Source: Drosophila miranda
Taxonomy: Eukaryota; Arthropoda; Insecta; Diptera; Drosophilidae
Assembly (NCBI RefSeq): GCF_003369915.1
Contig: NC_046673.1
Coordinates: forward strand, 4,696,001-4,760,000
Direction of reading: 5' to 3'
Length of the DNA: 64,000 bases
The notes under the pieces were generated by a model that was not told where the DNA came from, searched no databases, and saw nothing but the letters and a program-made list of their open reading frames with translations. The position numbers and the translations under genes are program-made. This document shows positions 1 to 9,743 of the stretch, one piece after another. Within the stretch, counting starts at the first letter, position 1, and each line of letters opens with the position of its first letter.

Positions 1-670
1 GAGTGCGCGTCGCCGAGGTGCGAACACCCGCGGGCGTAATTAAACGCCCCATACACAAATTGGCAAAACTGCCAATAGACGGTTGAAGCACCGGAGGTCT
101 TCAACGGGGCCGGAATGTTGCAGCAGACGATCGTAATTACCCTATCGTAGCGTGTGCGATGTTGTGAGCAGAGCTTTTGCTCTCACACGCCGCGCTCTTG
201 TACTGCTCTCTGCGCATTCAAGATCGGCTCGACGGTGGAGTCGGGGAGTTTTGCTATCTCTGGCTGCGACCAGTCCGATAAATGCTTTGAAGTCGAGCAC
301 TTGTTTTTTTTTAGTCATACATTACCTGACAATTTAAGGTAAAAACCAAAACTAGAGCCCGCTGGACCGGAGTCATCATCACGTTTGTTTTTGGAAAAAG
401 TCTTCCGAATTTTCAAATTTCACAAACCTATTTAACATGGATTTTGCCAATATTGCCAAAATAAATAAGTACATTCCAGTCATGTAAGAAAATTTCCTTA
501 TATATGCCAAATAAATATTAAAACAATTATTTCGAATTACAGTTATGCATCTTAGAAAAAAACAGGAACTAGATCATCAAATGGACCCAATTTTAAATAA
601 AATCTTCCGAAATATAGCGTAAATTTTGGCTCTATAAAGGCAAATGTTCGTGGAGCGATCCTCAAATCAA
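1..670. other. Unrecognised AT-rich sequence, no gene seen
   Basis: No reading frame here carries a recognisable domain. The first 300 bases are moderately GC-rich and the rest is AT-rich with poly-T and poly-A runs. The short overlapping ORFs near 152-342 look like chance frames. Nothing else in the window clearly matches it. Confidence 0.4.
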
Positions 671-681
671 AAAAAGCTCCA

Positions 682-900
682 TTGTCTCTAACGAGGTCGC
701 ACGACAGTGCTCTTGTGTATTATAATATAATAAACATTGATTATTCTTTTACTGCGGTAATTAAAGAAAGATTTGCTTTGAAAGACGGCGATTTTGACCG
801 GTTTACTCAAAAAATTTTCCAATACGCCCAAGACAGAATGTCAACGGGGCAGAAGCAAATAAAACTTTTAATTAAATTAAATAATAAATTTATTATATAA
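682..900 (+). pseudogene. Exon-like ORF related to the short ORF inside element E
   Basis: I do not recognise this protein. The central part, about codons 29-52, contains RFALKDGDFDRFTQKIFQYA. This clearly resembles the short ORF inside element E (32782-32994 and 59662-59868 on the minus strand, about 43196-43325 on the plus strand), which reads KFALDGQDFDHTTQKYFQYA. The first 25 or so codons do not match and may be intron or unrelated sequence. Both versions end soon after the shared motif with a stop. The shared pattern (R/K)FALxDxDFDxxTQKxFQYAQ(E/D)R, kept despite DNA divergence, suggests it once coded for protein. It may be an exon of an uncharacterised transposon or host gene. No catalytic residues or membrane segments are visible. 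Confidence 0.4.
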
Positions 901-2280
901 TAATCTGTGTACTATAAATATTAAACAAATATTTGGTTATAAATTAGTGGACTGTATTATTTTAACATAGGTTTTATTTAATCTATCTAATGATTATGTT
1001 GTCGTATTACAAAGAGCGGCGGTACAGCGATATGCGTGCGGTTGGTTGCGGCTAGAATTTTGTATTAAAATCAACTCCACGAAAAGAAGTCGAGCAAAGA
1101 AAAATTGAAAGATCATGCGATGCGACGGTCCAATGCAAAACGGTCCACATCGATGTATGCGTGTGCAGCTGAAGGTTTGGGTTATGTGAGAACGTTACAG
1201 TTAGGTTTTGCGCACAAGCAATAGCAGCACAATTCTGCGCGTAAAAATAGGTGCTTAAGTGGGAAAATACAATGATGAGCACATGAATAGGGAAAGTTAT
1301 AATTTAAATGAATATTGAACTAAAGTTAAGCGGCCAATTTCTCAACAATATTATTTAAAAAATATAATATTGAATTTTCAATATTACTTTGGGCTTGCAA
1401 ATCTTTGCGACATTTTATGGAGCGACGAAACAAAAATAAATTTAGTTCGGGAATGCTTGTGAGAGCAATGTACGATACCCTAAAGGAAATGGATTTGTTC
1501 CAAGTTTCACCGAAAAAACTGTCAAACATGATGGTGGCAATATATGTAATTATATGGGACTGCTCCTCCGGTACGGCGTAGGTCCATATGCCAGACAACG
1601 AACAGAACGAACGCTGAGGAAGGAAAATTCTTATTGGAGCGAGATAACGACCCAACTAAAACACGTGGGGAGGTTTAATAAAGAAATTGACTAAGTTTTT
1701 ATTTTTAGAAAGCAAAAATTATGGGTTGCTTTCGCCTTCTCTATCGCTCTCTCAATCTGTCATCCAACAATCGTCGACATTGAAGCGCATTAAACAATTA
1801 TATCACAAAAAACAAAATTTCTGTCGTTTAAAAGAAAATCATTTGGAACCACGGTTAATTTTTTCTTTTTTGCACAAGCAGCAGAAACGGTGCTCGCTTC
1901 GTCTACTTTTCGTTCTGCTTGCGTTTATTGCTAGCGTTCCTCTTTGCGGTCTTCTTCCCGCTTGAAACGTTTATAAAGCGGGTGCCGATATGAATGCGAG
2001 AAACAACGGCAATTGGCAGTGGACTGTGCTTTGACGTTGAGCTTGTCGTGACGCTAAAGAAGATAATTCTCTCTGAGATCACAGTGTGACCGCGAATTAA
2101 TTGATAAAGTATACAGTCCGATCCTCAGAAATATACCGAAACATACCGTCCCATTTTAAAAATATAGCGATGACAATAACATTTTTTTCTTAATCAAAAC
2201 CACTAGCACTAACCATACAGTATATAGATGTGCCAGTTCATACCACGAAAGCGTCACACACTGGCTAGCGCGTTGAGTAC
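901..2280. other. No recognisable gene; relic sequence
   Basis: I see no supportable coding region. The minus-strand ORF at 1326-1655 (109 codons) has no recognisable domain, and the opposite frames are equally open. A TATAAAG motif near 1970 followed by a moderately GC-rich stretch could be a decayed promoter or LTR, but no paired LTR is present. Confidence 0.3.
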
Positions 2281-2349
2281 CCCAGAGTACTGACGCGTCA
2301 TCATGAGAGAGAACGCAGAGAGAACATCTTTGCATGTGTTAGTACACAC

Positions 2350-2727
2350 GCAATATGTTTCGACAAAAATATGTGATTGTATGCTTTTTTCAAATTTTTG
2401 GAACTCTCTCAGGTCTGGTTCTGTTTTGCCTCCAGCATGTTTTAGTGTATGGGTGCACATGCATTCTCACGTACTTTGCGTGTGTGTGTTTAGTATTGCT
2501 GGCCGCTAGAACTGAAATTTGAGTTTGGTTCTTGTTTTGGGTCTTTTGATTAACTGACCAACCGCCACAAAATAAATGAAGAATGGGCAGGGGTGGGGGT
2601 ATGGTGCACTAGGGCGCGGGATATAAAATAAAAGCTGTTATTTGTTTTATTTATACCACAAAATATAAAATATTACAATAATATAATAACACATTTATTT
2701 CATTATTTTGAACAGGTTGATTATAAA
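2350..2727 (+). repeat. Dispersed repeat R1, copy 1 (left arm of an inverted repeat)
   Basis: This block contains CAAAATAAATGAAGAATGGG, a G-rich run, and GCGCGGGATATAAAATAAAAGC. The same order of blocks occurs in reverse complement at about 3990-4290 and again in direct orientation at about 4726-4945. The arm also shares the TTTCGACAAAAAT and ACGTACTTTGCGTGTGTGTG segments with the inverted copy. It is non-coding and not assigned to a named family. Confidence 0.7.
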
Positions 2728-2730
2728 TTA

Positions 2731-3134
2731 TAGGAGCTAGAGCAACGACGTTTTATATCCAGGCTTCTGTGATATGTCACTGCTACCAGTATATTTCAAA
2801 ACTGTGCCCCGCCCACTTCCGCCCCCACAAAAGGCAAAAATCTGTGGCATCCACAATAGAGAAAACTAAATCAGAGATAACGACCATATCTATCAGATTG
2901 CTGAATCTGGATCAGATCGGATCATTTTTATAGCCAAAAGGAACAAATCAATTTGCACTGGCTACGCAGCGCCCGACGCCACGCTCAGACTGATTTTCTG
3001 TCTCTCTCGCATGCACTCTTTGTCGTGTCGTTGAATATTAGCGGCGTCTGCCGGAGGAGAGCCATACTGACTAAAGATCGGGTATAAATGTAGAGTTGCG
3101 GTATCCGCAGCAACTCACAACGTTCCCCCTCGTT
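2731..3134 (+). mobile_element. DINE-1-like (Helitron-like) fragment
   Basis: This is a truncated copy of the module at 46841-47590. It has the same AGCTAGAGCAACGACG start, the CCCCGCCCACTTCCGCCCCC block, the GATCAGATCGGATCATTTTTAT segment, the CTGTCTCTCTCGC stretch, and the same terminal ACGTTCCCCCTCGTT. It lacks the tyrosine/Rep-type coding region, as non-autonomous DINE-1/INE-1 modules do. The family call rests on the GACAGACGG-bearing full copies elsewhere in the window. Confidence 0.65.
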
Positions 3135-3985
3135 TTATTTTGTGTAGTAAAAAGATTAGATTAGATTAGTGAATTAAGTTTAATTTGCTTTTGCCCCCTC
3201 GACATTCCGTCCTGGGAGTATTGAAAGAATTTTTACCCGGTGAAAATCGCCGTCTTTCAAAGAAAATCTTTCCTTAAATCCCGCTGTAAAAAAAATAATC
3301 ATATTTATTATTGTTGAGAAATTACCCGCGTAGTTTCAGTTCAATGTTCGTGGTTATTACAACTGCCCTATTCATATGCACATGATTGTATTGCACCGCT
3401 TAAGTAACTATTTTTACGCGCATAGCTTTGTTGTTATTTATATACATGTAAAATACTTTGTAATATAACCACCAATATTAAATAACCAATATAAATAAAT
3501 AAGCTCAATATTCAAAAGATTATACAGTCCACTAAGTCATAGCCACGTCCATTACATTTTTCAAACTGCACGACATTGATGGGCTCGTCCCCATTAAATT
3601 CCGTAATTTGTTTATCTAATAAAAGAAAATAATGAAAAAATAATATTAACTGGCTGCCATAGAATCGGAGTTATGATATTGAAGTGCTCCAACTCCATCG
3701 TCGATTCTATCGGGAACTTCATGCAATTTTGTTATACCTCTGGCTGTTTTTTATTTGTAGCTTTAGAAGAGCCAACGCCCCCTCCAATGTTTCTGTTAAG
3801 ACATCTACTTTTTTTCTAAATTAGAAATTTCCTATGAAATATGTATAAACAAAAAAATACATATTAGTATACATGGATTTACTGTATGGTTAGTGGTTCT
3901 GCTGACTTTGTGACGCCCAGCGCCAGGAAACCTAAGCGCCGGCGCCACAAACACCAACATAACAGCTGGAAGCATGAAGACTAAG
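3135..3985. other. AT-rich spacer, no gene seen
   Basis: Contains a TTAGATTAGATTAG microrepeat just after the DINE-1 end and otherwise AT-rich sequence. No supportable ORF or RNA gene was seen. Confidence 0.4.
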
Positions 3986-3989
3986 AAAT

Positions 3990-4290
3990 AATATATAAGG
4001 TGTAGTATAAATCAAATAAATAACAGCTTTTATGTTATTTCCCGCGCTCTAGTTGACCATACCCCCACCCCCTGCCCATTCTTCATTTTGTGGCGGTAGG
4101 TTAGTTCATCAAAAGACCCAAAAGAAGAACCAAACTTAAATTTCAATTCTAGCGGCCAGAAATACTAGAACACACACACGCAAAGTACGTGAGAATGCGT
4201 GTGCACCCATACATTCAAATATTCAAATAGCATCAGCATCAGATCTCTGATAACGAAAGAAGCATACAAACACACATTTTTGTCGAAACA
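3990..4290 (-). repeat. Dispersed repeat R1, inverted copy
   Basis: Reverse complement of the R1 block at 2350-2727, with small indels. Shared segments include the CACACACACGCAAAGTACGTGAGAATGC end, the GTTCTTCTTTTGGGTCTTTTGATG segment and the C-rich run. With copy 1 it forms an inverted repeat flanking the DINE-1 fragment. Confidence 0.65.
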
Positions 4291-4296
4291 TACCCT

Positions 4297-4720
4297 CTAG
4301 TACCAGGCAACTAGCAAATGTTCACGCAAACGACTCTTCCAGCGATTAGATCTTGTACAGAAGTGAACAAAATCAACGCATAAAGCAAACGAGGAAAACA
4401 AATGCATTTTGTTTGTGTAAATTCTTGTCTCTTTCATTCCACGAGCGCAAGTACAGTAAAATATCACGATTAACTTACCATTTCGGTGCTTATTGCATGG
4501 CTTGGCTTGGTAAAAACTAGCTGAGTGGGCACTGTAACTCCACGGAATTGCGGTTATTTGCCGACTTCGAAAACAAAACGAAGGCGGCTTCGTTTTTCGG
4601 TTCTTTTTCGACTGGTCCGCGTTCGATTCCCGCGTAACTAGTTGCGTAGCTAATTGCGCGGTAAACAGCACAGAACTAGTTCGAGAGGGGTCAATTGACC
4701 CCTTTGGTTCTACAGGGCTA
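4297..4720. other. No supportable gene
   Basis: A 124-codon minus-strand ORF (4297-4671) is open, but it has no recognisable domain and no counterpart elsewhere in the window. The sequence contains a TTCGATTCC motif like a tRNA B box, but no tRNA cloverleaf can be built around it. Confidence 0.3.
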
Positions 4721-4725
4721 GAACT

Positions 4726-4945
4726 GAAATTTGAGTTTGGTTCTTGTTTTGGGTCTTTTGATGAACTGACCTACCTCCACAAAATAAATGAAGAATGGGC
4801 AGGGGGTGGGGTATGGTACACTAGGGCGCGGGATATAAAATAAAAGCTGTTATTTGTTTGATTTATACCACAAAATATAAAATATTACAATAATATAATT
4901 ACACATTTATTTCCTTTGAGCAGGTTGATTATGAATTATAAAAAT
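4726..4945 (+). repeat. Dispersed repeat R1, third copy
   Basis: Direct copy of the R1 core at about 2506-2727, from GCTAGAACTGAAATTTGAG through the G-rich run to GCAGGTTGATTAT. It has scattered substitutions and lacks the upstream part of the long arm. Confidence 0.65.
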
Positions 4946-5209
4946 TATGTAAACGCCGTCGGTTCTCGACTTTTTTGTTTATTATAACTAAAACAATGAT
5001 GTATCTAAATATACAATATAAGAAAAAATATGTATGTATGTATATGTATACTAAAATAAATATGCATAAATATAATTGGAATTGGTTTTACATATATGTA
5101 TTTCAAATAAATTGCTTTCCGACGGGAATGTGGAAAGAAAAAATTTAGATGCGAGTCGCACCTTGAATACTCTCATGGATAATTATTCTAATATAAAATC
5201 TGTGTTTTC

Positions 5210-6198
5210 ATGAAAAGAGGCCTGTTTGAAAACTGGAAATACGTTTTAAGCTATACTGAAACTGCAAACGGTATAAAACACGAAGCCCGTTTAACTAAAG
5301 TGACAGCTAATATTGAACAAGCACAAGCCTTAGGGCTTAATGTACGAGCAGCTATTTGTGACCAGGGCTCAAATAATAGAGCTGTTTTCAGAAGACTGGG
5401 AGTCGACATTAAGAACCCCAGCTTTAAAGTTCAAGATAAAGAAATATTTGCGATTTACGATGTTCCACATTTTATTGAATTGCTCAGGAACATTGTCCGA
5501 AATAGAAATCTTTATACCCCTGATGGCGTTGTTTCATGGAAAATAGTCGAAGAACTGTATGAAATCGATTCCAGAAATTTAACGCGACTCTGCCCGAAAT
5601 GAACAACAAAGCATATATATCGAAATAACTTTGAAAAAATGAAGGTCAAATATGCCACTCAAGTGTTTAGCCATAGTGTGGCCGCTGCTCTTCGAACAAT
5701 GATTAGTTCTGGAGGCTTCTTAAAGTGCAAAGAAAATGCAGAAGCGATGGCTACATTTATTGAAAAAATGAATAGATTATTCGACTGTCTAAATAGTTAT
5801 GTCCTCTACGATAAAAACCCATTTAGGAGTGCAATGCAAGACAAAAATCTTGTCAATGAGACCCTGTCGGATATGCGAAAATATTTTGAAGAATTTAAAT
5901 ATCCACAGGAAGTCTACTGCATAAAGGGTATGATTTTAACAATCAACTCCATACTTTCATTGGCCCAAAATGCTTGGAGTCAAAGTGCTGAAGTTTTTTA
6001 TGTTGCTACATCCAAATTAAACTAAGACCCATTAGAAAATTTATTTTATTTAATCAGATCTCGCGGTGTTACCAACAATAATCCAACTATGTATGAATTT
6101 AATGTAATTATTAGTAAAATGCTTTCTATGAAAGTTCTAACTTCCACTACAATATCTGGGAATGAAGATACTATGTTAATTAACATTATAAAAGATAA
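5210..6198 (+). pseudogene. P-element-type transposase pseudogene, 5'-truncated, interrupted
   Basis: Degenerate P-superfamily (THAP9/P transposase) catalytic core. The first part (5210-5602) carries AICDQGSNNRAVFRRLGV and a following FAIYDVPHFIELLRN block, the pattern seen in the RNase-H-like core of P transposases. After one in-frame TGA at 5600 the same frame continues at 5639 with VKYATQVFSHSVAAALRTMI, then NRLFDCLNS, which correspond to the GTP-binding insertion region. A TAA at 6023 precedes the C-terminal DPLENLFYLIRSRG block. The N-terminal THAP zinc finger and P terminal repeats are not visible. The reading frame is cut at 6198 by the LTR element and resumes at 14687. It differs from the fragment at 47593 by a few substitutions and a 12-bp indel. 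With two stops and an insertion it cannot make transposase. Confidence 0.85.
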
Positions 6199-7049
6199 TG
6201 TAACGGACCTGCTTCTTGGTTCTCTTGAGTTTGCTGGGCTCGCTCAGCGGTCGGCCGATTCGTCGCAACGTATTTTTATTGTTGCCCCCAACGACAAATG
6301 ATAAGACCTTCCTTTTTTTTTAATCGAATTTCTCTTTATTCGTTATTATATTAGGACTTAGGGCTAGATGCTACAATTCAGCTTATCTATGGATCTCCAC
6401 CACGCGTGGGCTCTCGTCGGGTGTGGCAGCGTTGAGGCTAATGATTGGGGCAGTTTGACCTCCGCTATTGCTTTAGCCCGCCACGCAAATCCGCACTCTA
6501 CGTCTCGCACTCCCCTCTTAGCCTCCGCCGGCAACTGTGGATCACCTCTTAACTTAGACTCACTCTGGGGGCAGGCGGGGCCTGTCTTCCTGTTGCTATT
6601 CACTTCACTGCACTTCTTCGAACCGTACCGGGTATCACTCTTACGTTGCGGAAAAAGAGCCCCGCTTCGTTGCCGCAGCCTCCTTTTACAGCCCCTTGAT
6701 GGGCCCCGGCTCGGCGTTGGTAGTTTTCCATCGCCGTCTCCTGGTTTCCACGGCCTTCGTAACGGGGCCTGGCCGGTGGCGTGATCCCATGCCCATATTT
6801 GGTCATGCGTCGGATCGCTGCCGGCCCGATCCCGCCGTCTCCTCTGCCTCTCGCGTTTCTCTCGCTCCGAGAGCGGGACACTTCTCCTCTCGGGGCCCTT
6901 GGCCTCTTCGCCGCATCCGGATATCCGTGGGTATTTGGGCTGACCTTCGCCTTATCCAGCCAGCCATCAGCCTTTATCCGACCGTCCCACCGCCTTTATC
7001 CGGCTATGCTTTGGTCGAATTCGGCCTGTGGGAACCGCGGTTCCTCACA
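6199..7049 (-). repeat. 3' LTR of the Osvaldo-like element
   Basis: 851 bp, beginning TGTAACGG and ending CCTCACA on the plus strand. It is full length compared with the other LTR, which lacks about 207 bp corresponding to roughly 6818-7024. The open plus-strand frames inside it are chance. Confidence 0.9.
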
Positions 7050-7066
7050 CCCCCCTCTTTCTTCCC
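7050..7066 (-). promoter_or_regulatory. Polypurine tract
   Basis: On the minus strand this reads GGGAAGAAAGAGGGGGG and lies directly against the 3' LTR, where plus-strand DNA priming is expected. Confidence 0.85.
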
Positions 7067-7426
7067 GCAGCGGAATACTCCCGTTTTCCGCGACCTTGCG
7101 ACGGAGTGTGCTTTCCCCATTCAAACGGCCCCATTTTACGCGCGCTCCTTACTGCATCTGGGATCACGGGCGCCCTGGCGCCCTCTAGCGCCTTTGCTCG
7201 GGCGGCGCTGCCAGCCCTTGCAATTTTCTGGCTGGGGCCGAATCCCCGCCTATCGATAAGGTGTAGGGGCGTTTAGGCGATCCACTCGATATCTCTCCCC
7301 AGTAAGTATTCCACTTTTCTCTTTTTCGCCTTCTCTTTATTCATTTTCTTCCCGAGTGTTTCGCCCTTGTTTTTTTTCCTTTTTTTTTCTCTTTTGCTCT
7401 TTTTTTCCTTTCCCCTTTTTTTTCCC

Positions 7427-8464
7427 TTACTTTTGGCGCACGGCGGTCCGCACCTCCTGCGATACATACGGTCCCATTATGGCCGCCTCCGGTCCCCTCC
7501 ACTGTGGTTGCTGCTGCCACTGCTCCTGCCCCTGCTGCTGGTGATGCGGCTGCTGGTGCTGCTGCTGCTGGTGCTGCCGTTGCTGCTGGTGCTGCTGCTG
7601 CTGCTGCTGGTGCTGCTGCTGCTGGTGCTGCTGCTGCTGGTGCTGCTCCTCCTCGGCCTGCGGCTGCCGCCTCTCGGGGCCCTCGTTATCCTCGGCCGGT
7701 GGCGTAGGTTTCCACAGCTCGCCCTCCTCCTCCTCGGCCTGCTGCAGCCGCCGCTGCCACTCGGCCTCGGGGTTCGTAGCCTGCTTGCCCGTGGCCTGGG
7801 GCGGCGTTCCCTCGGTCTCCGCCTCGTCGGTCCGGGGCTGCATCGGCGGCAGCACCACCCGGAATGGTGGGGGTGGCGGCGCCTCGTCGCTCTCTTGGCC
7901 GTGCTCCTCCGTACTGGCGGCTCTTTCCGCCTGTCGCCGCCGCGCCTCCATCCGCTCGTCCCTCCGCCGCCTGATCGCCCGCGCCCTCTCCAGCACTTGG
8001 TGCATCCGGCGCTTCTCCTCCGGCGTCGCCTCCTGAAACCTCCGCCTCACCGCCTCGATTTTGTCGCGCAGGGTCAGCGGCTTTCCAATCCTCGTCTCCG
8101 GCTCCGCCCCTTGCTGCCGTCTCCATCTGGCCTTCTCCTGAGCGGTTGGCGCGCGCGGGCCGTCGGTGCATATGACCTCGTCGTCGTCCTCCTCCTCCTC
8201 ATCCGATGACACCGTCGGCGACACCGAGTCGTGCCCCTATGGCGCCGGTGACACCAACGGCGAGGCCAGCAGTTGAAGGAACTGGGAGCCATCGCACCAA
8301 TCCTCCTCGTCGCTACGCGAGAGCAGAGACGCCCGTCGCTGACGAGAAGTACCGGCGCGATAGCCCCCTTCTCCCACGATCGCCTGTTGCTCCTCCAGGA
8401 AGGCCCTCATATCATCCATCTTCTTCCTGCCATCCTCGTGGTTGAGCCCGCGTTTCATCTCCAT
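7427..8464 (-). CDS. ORF3 of the Osvaldo-like element: charged, coiled-coil and His/Gln-repeat protein
   Basis: A third ORF downstream of pol, in the position where some Ty3/gypsy elements carry env. It starts at an ATG at 8464 (MEMKRGLNHEDGRKK) and ends at 7427, about 345 codons, with one in-frame TAG near 8237. If that stop counts, the intact part starts at 8224 (265 codons). It has an acidic segment (DEEEEDDDE), then an Arg/Glu-rich stretch likely to form a coiled coil, a short poly-Pro run, and a C-terminal His-Gln repeat (CAC/CAG repeats at about 7500-7660). No signal peptide, transmembrane helix or fusion-type motif is visible, so it does not look like Env. It could be an accessory or nucleic-acid-binding protein. 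Function unknown. Confidence 0.6.
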
Positions 8465-9743
8465 TTTTTTTCTTGCTGCTTATCTTGCGTTCTTTCTGGT
8501 GATAATTACCTTCAAGTGTTCGCTGTTTCGTTTTCCACCAGCCTATATACACGCATTGCATTGCCAATCGTTCCCTCTACCGGTGCCGGTGCTCCGTGTC
8601 TCGGTCTCTCCCGCCTGGTTCTAACGGTTGTTGCGTTTGTACTCATGGCCCTCAGCCTCGTCTCTCTGCCGGCCGCGCTCGCTAACGGCATCTTTCCCCT
8701 GGTTGTGCGAGTGCCGTCGCGCTCTCTGCTCTCTATCCGATTTCGCCTTATCCCTTTTTTTTTTTGGATACTGTTGTGTTCTCGCCGCGTTTCTCTGTTG
8801 GCTCATGGATAACACTTTTCCATCTTTGATGGACCCACCCCCTTCCCGTTCATGATTATTTTGCTTTTTATTCCCCCATTTTATTTTTGCTTATTCACAA
8901 CTTTTATTTAGCCCTTCATTCTTGTTTATTTTAATTGCTATTTAATGGATTGCTAATTATTTACTTTTAATCGCTATAAAAATTGCTATTTATTCTTACA
9001 TGCCACCGCCGACCTGTCTTCTTCATCCCGTGCTGCTCGGACCCTCCTTGGCCTGGGTGAGTTCTCCCGACCCGGATGACTTTTACTCAATCCTTTCTCC
9101 CTTTCCAGCTCGCCCACTGCCCTCAATGCGGGCCGCTTGCCGCGATTCCGCTCGTGAACAATGGGTCCTCCGACCCTCCGCCCGGGCTGGAATCTTGGGC
9201 TCACATCCCAGGGCAACTCCTATGCGCCACCGGCCGGACTCTTTTGACAGGTGTCTCCCTCACACAGTGGCTCGGACCCGAGGATCATCCGACTCCTCGC
9301 CCGGTAGTCCACGCATGAGCGGCACCCGTCGTTCCGGCCCGACGCTCGTAGTTGCCCCGTGAGTCCGCGTTGAGGCGTGAGCCTGGCCCCTGGGTTTTTC
9401 TTGGTCATCCGCTGTCTGAGATTACACTCCCCGACCCTGGAATCGCCTCCCAGCTTTGGGTGACGCGTTTCCTGTCCAGGTTTGCTGAGCTTTTCCTCTT
9501 CTCGTTTTATTTTCCTTTCTTTTTACTAATTTTCGCTTTTTTTTTTTCCCAGATTTCTCCAACCACAGTCTTCCTGTTCGCCTTTTTTTTTTTTTTTAAT
9601 CTAAGTGCACAAGTCCATCACCCTGCGTGCTGACGAGTTTCGTGCGTGTCCTGCGCGGCACCCTTCCCCAGTGTCCTGCGTGGCACTCTACCGTTCCTGG
9701 TCCTGCGTGACCCTTTAGGGCGACCTATTACAGCCATTCTCCT
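8465..9743. other. Untranslated stretch between pol and ORF3
   Basis: No recognisable domain on either strand. It contains pyrimidine-rich runs on the plus strand and short minus-strand ORFs (8986-9216, 9220-9408) with no clear homology. It may hold a splice acceptor for a subgenomic ORF3 RNA, but none can be assigned with confidence. Confidence 0.35.

Noticed and set aside
1326..1655. 109-codon minus-strand ORF
   Set aside because: No recognisable domain; both strands are similarly open in AT-poor stretches.
4600..4660. tRNA-like GCGTTCGATTCCCGC sequence
   Set aside because: The T-arm stem does not pair properly and no acceptor or D arm can be formed; likely chance or a very old SINE remnant.
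6368..7259. Plus-strand ORFs within the LTR
   Set aside because: They lie in the 3' LTR, are antisense to the element, and have no domain.
7367..8209. 280-codon Leu/Pro-rich plus-strand ORF
   Set aside because: Antisense shadow of ORF3; its leucine runs come from the complement of the CAG/CAC repeats.
7427..8464. ORF3 as an env gene
   Set aside because: No signal peptide, cleavage site or transmembrane segment; composition is charged and repetitive.
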